NCBI GenBank assembly: GCA_002404215.1 | Contig: DHJG01000123.1 | Span: forward strand, 18,280 to 27,597 | DNA length: 9,318 nt | From: Desulfosporosinus sp. UBA4726 | GTDB taxonomy: Bacteria; Bacillota; Desulfitobacteriia; Desulfitobacteriales; Desulfitobacteriaceae | Direction: 5' to 3' | Shown: positions 6,329 to 9,318 of the stretch, piece by piece | How positions within the stretch are numbered: position 1 is the first letter of the stretch | How the letters are laid out: each line of letters opens with the position of its first letter | Made by a program: the position numbers and the translations under genes | The notes under the pieces: model-generated | Databases searched by the model: none | What the model was told of the DNA's origin: nothing | The model's input: the letters and a program-made list of their open reading frames with translations, nothing else

Positions 6329-7267
6329 TTAACGACTCTCCTTCAAATATGCAAGTGACTTTTCCAAGGATTCCATATCTTCTACTCGGAAGAGATTGAC
6401 ACCAGGGGCAATTTTTTTCATCAAACCTGTCAGAACTTTCCCGGGACCGCATTCTATGAAGGTATCGACCCCTAAGTTTAGTAGATGACGAACGGATTGC
6501 TCCCAACGAACAGCACCACTGACTTGATTAACCAACGTACTTACCATACGTTCCGGAGAGATAACTTCTGTGGCGTCAATGTTCGCAATCACAGGGCAAC
6601 GCGGAATTTGCCAAGGCACACTCTCTAAAACTGACCGTAGTTCTTCCCCCGCGCCCTCCATAAGACGAGAATGAAATGGTCCACTCACTACGAGCGGTAT
6701 CGCACGTTTTGCCCCCAACTCTTTCGCGAACTCAATGGCATGGGCAACGGCCAACATTTCTCCAGAAATAACCACTTGTCCAGGACAATTATAATTTGCT
6801 GGAGCGACCACACCAAATTCTGTGGCAAGACGACAAGCTTCCTCAACTTGATCAACTGAGAGTCCCAGGATCGCAGCCATCCCTCCCTCGCCGAGTGGAA
6901 CGGCTTCTTGCATGAGTTCCCCACGCCTCCGAACCAAACGAAGGGCCTCCGCCAAGTCTAGGCTACCTGCGGCAACATGCGCTGAATACTCACCGAGACT
7001 GTGCCCAGCAACATAATCAGGTTCAAACCCTGCCTCATGTAATTGCAACCAGGCTGCCACACTTACAAGTAAGATTGCCGGTTGGGTGTTGGCCGTCTGT
7101 TGGAGTTCTTCTTCCGGCCCCTCCTCCACTAATGTGACAAACTCGCTTCCGAGAACCTCGTGTGCTATTTGCTTTATCTTTGTTCCACTGGGAGTCCGAA
7201 ATAATTCTTTTCCCATTCCGACATACTGAGATCCTTGTCCCGGGAAAATAAAGGCCAGTTTTCCCAA
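6329..7267 (-). CDS. fabD: Malonyl-CoA:ACP transacylase
   Basis: Transfers malonate from CoA to the acyl carrier protein, supplying the extender unit for FabH and FabF. The protein has 312 residues (E. coli FabD has 309). The oxyanion motif FPGQGSQ (8-14, Q11) is present, with nucleophile S90 in GHSLGEYSA, the carboxylate-binding R115, catalytic H199 in SGPFHS and Q248. The start is TTG at 7265-7267, preceded by AGGAGG (7276-7281) with 8 nt spacing. The first ATG lies at residue 18, beyond GQGSQ, and can be excluded. Only 2 nt separate it from the fabK stop, and the next gene fabG begins 1 nt after its own stop. Confidence 0.97.
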   Translation of the reverse strand: MGKLAFIFPGQGSQYVGMGKELFRTPSGTKIKQIAHEVLGSEFVTLVEEGPEEELQQTANTQPAILLVSVAAWLQLHEAGFEPDYVAGHSLGEYSAHVAAGSLDLAEALRLVRRRGELMQEAVPLGEGGMAAILGLSVDQVEEACRLATEFGVVAPANYNCPGQVVISGEMLAVAHAIEFAKELGAKRAIPLVVSGPFHSRLMEGAGEELRSVLESVPWQIPRCPVIANIDATEVISPERMVSTLVNQVSGAVRWEQSVRHLLNLGVDTFIECGPGKVLTGLMKKIAPGVNLFRVEDMESLEKSLAYLKESR

Positions 7268-7269
7268 AT

Positions 7270-8235
7270 CTAGGCCCTCCTCTCCCCAAATCGTGCAGAA
7301 AGACGCTCGTATTCCCGTTCTGCGGATTGCATAATGTCCTGAATAATATCTGCTGCAGGTTCAATACGCTTAACAGCTCCAGCGATTTGACCAGCCATAA
7401 CTGAGCCATTCACAACATCACCATCAACCATGGCTAAGCGTAATCGCCCGACGCCCATTTTCTCGATTTCCGCAACCGACATCCCTTCCCGTTCGTATTG
7501 ATCCATTTCACGGGTAAAGTGATTATCCAAACAGCGAACCGGATGACCGGTTGAGCGTCCTGACACCACAGTAGCACGATCTTTAGCATTGAGAATCTTA
7601 TCTTTGATAACTTGAGGAAGAGTACATTCCTCTGCGCACATAAAACGTGTCCCCATTTGTACCCCTTCGGCACCTAGAGCTAATGCCGCCACTAAGCCAC
7701 GGCCATCCACGATCCCTCCGGCTGCAATTACCGGAATCTTAACAGCATCGACTACTTGGGGAACCAGTGGGAAGGTTCCGATCTCACCAATATGTCCCCC
7801 CGATTCCATTCCTTCGGCGATCAAGGCATCAACCCCAGCCTTTTCCAGTCGTTTTGCCAGTGCGACAGAGGCAACCACTGGAATTATCTTCGTTCCGATT
7901 TCTTTAAGCATAGGTATATACTTTCCAGGATTCCCTGCCCCCGTAGTAATCACCGGAACACGTTCCTCTAAAATGACCTGCATGACTTCATCCACAAATG
8001 GGGACATTAGCATGACATTAACCCCGTACGGCTTTTTGGTAATTGCTTTCACTTTACGAATTTCCTGACGCAACCAATTTGCAGGTGCCTGTCCTGAACC
8101 AATGATGCCCAAACCCCCGCTTTCCGAGACTGCGGCGGCTAATTCTCCGGTTGCAACCCAGGCCATCCCGCCTTGGAAAATCGGGTATTCAATCCCGATT
8201 AATTCACAAACCTTTGTTTTAATTGTTTTAATCAT
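7270..8235 (-). CDS. fabK: Enoyl-ACP reductase II (FMN-dependent FabK)
   Basis: Flavoenzyme that reduces trans-2-enoyl-ACP with NAD(P)H, the last step of each elongation round; a functional replacement for FabI that is insensitive to triclosan in known cases. The protein has 321 residues. It matches streptococcal FabK as I recall it along its length: IEYPIFQGGMAWVATGELA (15-33), GVNVMLMSPF (71-80), TTGAGNPGKY (97-106), EGMESGGHIG with the conserved His 148, AAGGIVDG (171-178), GAEGVQMGTRF (188-198), GHPVR (230-234) and the diagnostic C-terminal GDVVNGSVMAGQIAG (272-286). The ATG overlaps the fabH stop by 8 nt (ATGATTAA). Its own ribosome site is weak (AGGG), so translation is probably coupled to fabH. 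The order fabH-fabK-fabD-fabG supports the role. No FabI is seen in the window. Confidence 0.96.
   Translation of the reverse strand: MIKTIKTKVCELIGIEYPIFQGGMAWVATGELAAAVSESGGLGIIGSGQAPANWLRQEIRKVKAITKKPYGVNVMLMSPFVDEVMQVILEERVPVITTGAGNPGKYIPMLKEIGTKIIPVVASVALAKRLEKAGVDALIAEGMESGGHIGEIGTFPLVPQVVDAVKIPVIAAGGIVDGRGLVAALALGAEGVQMGTRFMCAEECTLPQVIKDKILNAKDRATVVSGRSTGHPVRCLDNHFTREMDQYEREGMSVAEIEKMGVGRLRLAMVDGDVVNGSVMAGQIAGAVKRIEPAADIIQDIMQSAEREYERLSARFGERRA
7276..7281 (-). promoter_or_regulatory. Ribosome binding site deciding the fabD TTG start
   Basis: AGGAGG on the minus strand lies 8 nt before TTG, within the last codons of fabK. It supports the TTG start that restores the N-terminal strand and GQGSQ motif of FabD. 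Confidence 0.8.
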
Positions 8236-9235
8236 CGTTCTTTAGCCCTACTTTCGTCCATTTCAAAACACAAGCTCCCCAAGTGAGACCTGCGCCAAAT
8301 CCAACCATCACGATGGTATCTCCCTCGGAAAGGCGTCCTGCTTTAACCGCTTCATCTAAGGCCACCGGAATGGACGCTGCCGACATATTACCATACTTGT
8401 CCAAATTCACAACCACTTTATCTGGAGAAATCCCCAGTCGTTTAACCGCAGCATCTACAATCCGTGTATTGGCCTGATGCGGGACAAAAAGGTCCACATC
8501 ATCTATCGTAACGCCTGCCTTCTCCAGAGCCTTCACGGAAACCTCTCCCATAATCCGAACAGCGAATTTATAGACTTCTCTGCCCTCCATCTGAAGAGTA
8601 TGTAATTTTTTCTCCACTGTTTCCAAACTTGCTGGGCATTTGGACCCCCCCGCAGGCTGGCTGAGTAACTTACCACCAGAACCGTCCGAACCTAATTCGA
8701 AACTTAAAAAGCCGAATCCTGCTCTAACCGGCTGTAAAACTGCTGCTCCAGCACCATCGCCAAACAGTATACATGTTGAACGATCTTCCCAATTAAGAAT
8801 TTTGCTCAACATATCCCCGCCAATAACGAGCACTGTTTTATACATTCCCGTAGCAACAAACTGACTGGCCGTCGCCACTGCAAAGATAAATCCTGTACAT
8901 GCCGCTTCAAGATCAAACGCTGCGGCGTTTTTTGCCCCTAACCGATCGGCAACTAGACAGGCAGTTGCTGGAAATGCATAGTCAGGTGTCATCGTCGCAA
9001 CAATGATGAGGTCAATCTCTTCCGGAGTAATCTGAGCGTCCTCAATAGCCCTCAATCCCGCTTGGTAACACAGTTCCGAAACAGGCATATCTTTTGGGGC
9101 AATATGACGTTTCTTGATTCCTGTACGTGAAGTGATCCATTCATCGTTTGTGTCCACGAATTTTTCTAAATCCGCATTGGTTAAAACGTTTTCAGGAAGG
9201 TATGATCCTGTCCCCGTAATTCCCACACTATGCAT
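8228..9235 (-). CDS. fabH: Beta-ketoacyl-ACP synthase III (initiating condensing enzyme)
   Basis: Condenses an acyl-CoA primer with malonyl-ACP to start each fatty acid, and so influences straight versus branched chains. Counted from ATG at 9233-9235 the protein has 335 residues, with nucleophile C113 in EAACTGF, H253 in VPHQANTRI and N283 in YGNMSAAS. The N-terminal pattern MHSVGITGTGSYLPENVLTN and DEWITSRTGI are typical. This start is preferred over GTG at 9266-9268 or ATG at 9263-9265. It puts the active cysteine at the family position (112-113 in characterised enzymes) and has AGAGGA 9 nt upstream. The longer form would add MMSEKKRGMRL, and its GTG would overlap the upstream stop by 4 nt, so it cannot be ruled out. 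The 3' end overlaps fabK by 8 nt. Confidence 0.96.
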   Translation of the reverse strand: MHSVGITGTGSYLPENVLTNADLEKFVDTNDEWITSRTGIKKRHIAPKDMPVSELCYQAGLRAIEDAQITPEEIDLIIVATMTPDYAFPATACLVADRLGAKNAAAFDLEAACTGFIFAVATASQFVATGMYKTVLVIGGDMLSKILNWEDRSTCILFGDGAGAAVLQPVRAGFGFLSFELGSDGSGGKLLSQPAGGSKCPASLETVEKKLHTLQMEGREVYKFAVRIMGEVSVKALEKAGVTIDDVDLFVPHQANTRIVDAAVKRLGISPDKVVVNLDKYGNMSAASIPVALDEAVKAGRLSEGDTIVMVGFGAGLTWGACVLKWTKVGLKNDD

Positions 9236-9244
9236 AAGTCGCAT

Positions 9245-9250
9245 TCCTCT
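9245..9250 (-). promoter_or_regulatory. Ribosome binding site favouring the shorter fabH start
   Basis: AGAGGA on the minus strand ends 9 nt before ATG 9233-9235. It is too close (no usable spacing) to serve ATG 9242-9244. The alternative upstream starts would use a less regular GGAAGAG inside the preceding gene. Confidence 0.55.
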
Positions 9251-9264
9251 TTTCTTTTCAGACA

Positions 9265-9318
9265 TCACTTAGGGAGCTCTTCCCGAATCTGTTGAATAAA
9301 CTGGGTTTGCACACATTC
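9265..9318 (-). CDS. C-terminal 17 codons of upstream gene, probably phosphate acyltransferase PlsX
   Basis: An open frame enters from the right edge and ends with TGA at 9265-9267, encoding ...CVQTQFIQQIREELPK. The fragment carries no diagnostic motif. The plsX assignment rests only on the usual plsX-fabH order in Firmicute fatty acid clusters; PlsX makes acyl-phosphate from acyl-ACP for phospholipid synthesis. The stop is 29 nt before the preferred fabH start and overlaps the alternative one, so it is probably in the same operon. Another gene is possible. Confidence 0.5.
   Translation of the reverse strand, partial: ECVQTQFIQQIREELPK

Noticed and set aside
7035..7409. 124-codon minus-strand open frame across the fabK-fabD junction
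   Set aside because: Out of frame with both genes, low-complexity shadow translation; both FabK and FabD ends are well supported.
1..9318. Mobile element, CRISPR array, defence system, biosynthetic island or RNA gene
   Set aside because: Every stretch over 200 bp is covered by housekeeping genes on one strand; no spaced repeats, transposase, integrase or tRNA-like fold was seen.

Overview
The window is a gene-dense bacterial locus transcribed entirely from the minus strand. It reads from right to left as plsX(?) tail - fabH - fabK - fabD - fabG - acpP - FabK-like/nitronate monooxygenase flavoprotein - fabF - rnc - smc (cut by the left edge). The gene order, FabK as the enoyl reductase, strong AGGAGG-type ribosome binding sites, TTG/GTG starts and moderate GC content all point to a low-to-mid GC Firmicute. 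Most likely it is a clostridial lineage of the Desulfosporosinus/Desulfitobacterium type. That placement is an inference from recollection of synteny, not from a search.

Region by region: positions 9318-5315 hold the type II fatty acid synthesis (FAS II) initiation and elongation genes. These are FabH (starter condensation), FabK (enoyl reduction), FabD (malonyl loading), FabG (ketoreduction) and AcpP (the carrier). They are separated by at most 41 nt or overlap by up to 8 nt. A hairpin with a T-rich tail lies just downstream of acpP (about 5276-5312), so the first transcription unit probably ends, at least in part, there. The 166-bp gap that follows is the only sizeable intergenic space. It carries a candidate promoter and a perfect 8-bp inverted repeat (5172-5194) at the predicted transcription start. 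From there a second unit runs through the flavoprotein gene, fabF, rnc and smc, again with overlaps or short gaps.

Together the genes provide most of an acyl-chain extension cycle: FabD loads malonate on AcpP, FabH starts, FabF extends, FabG reduces the ketone and FabK reduces the enoyl group. The dehydratase (FabZ) and acetyl-CoA carboxylase are not in the window. RNase III and the Smc chromosome-organising ATPase are joined to the lipid genes on the same presumed transcript. All catalytic residues I looked for in the FAS enzymes are present.

Most of this is conserved housekeeping DNA. The parts worth a second look are the extra FabK-like flavoprotein with a C-terminal four-cysteine cluster placed between acpP and fabF, and the palindrome in front of it. 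I see no mobile elements, CRISPR arrays, tRNA or rRNA genes, and no credible plus-strand genes.
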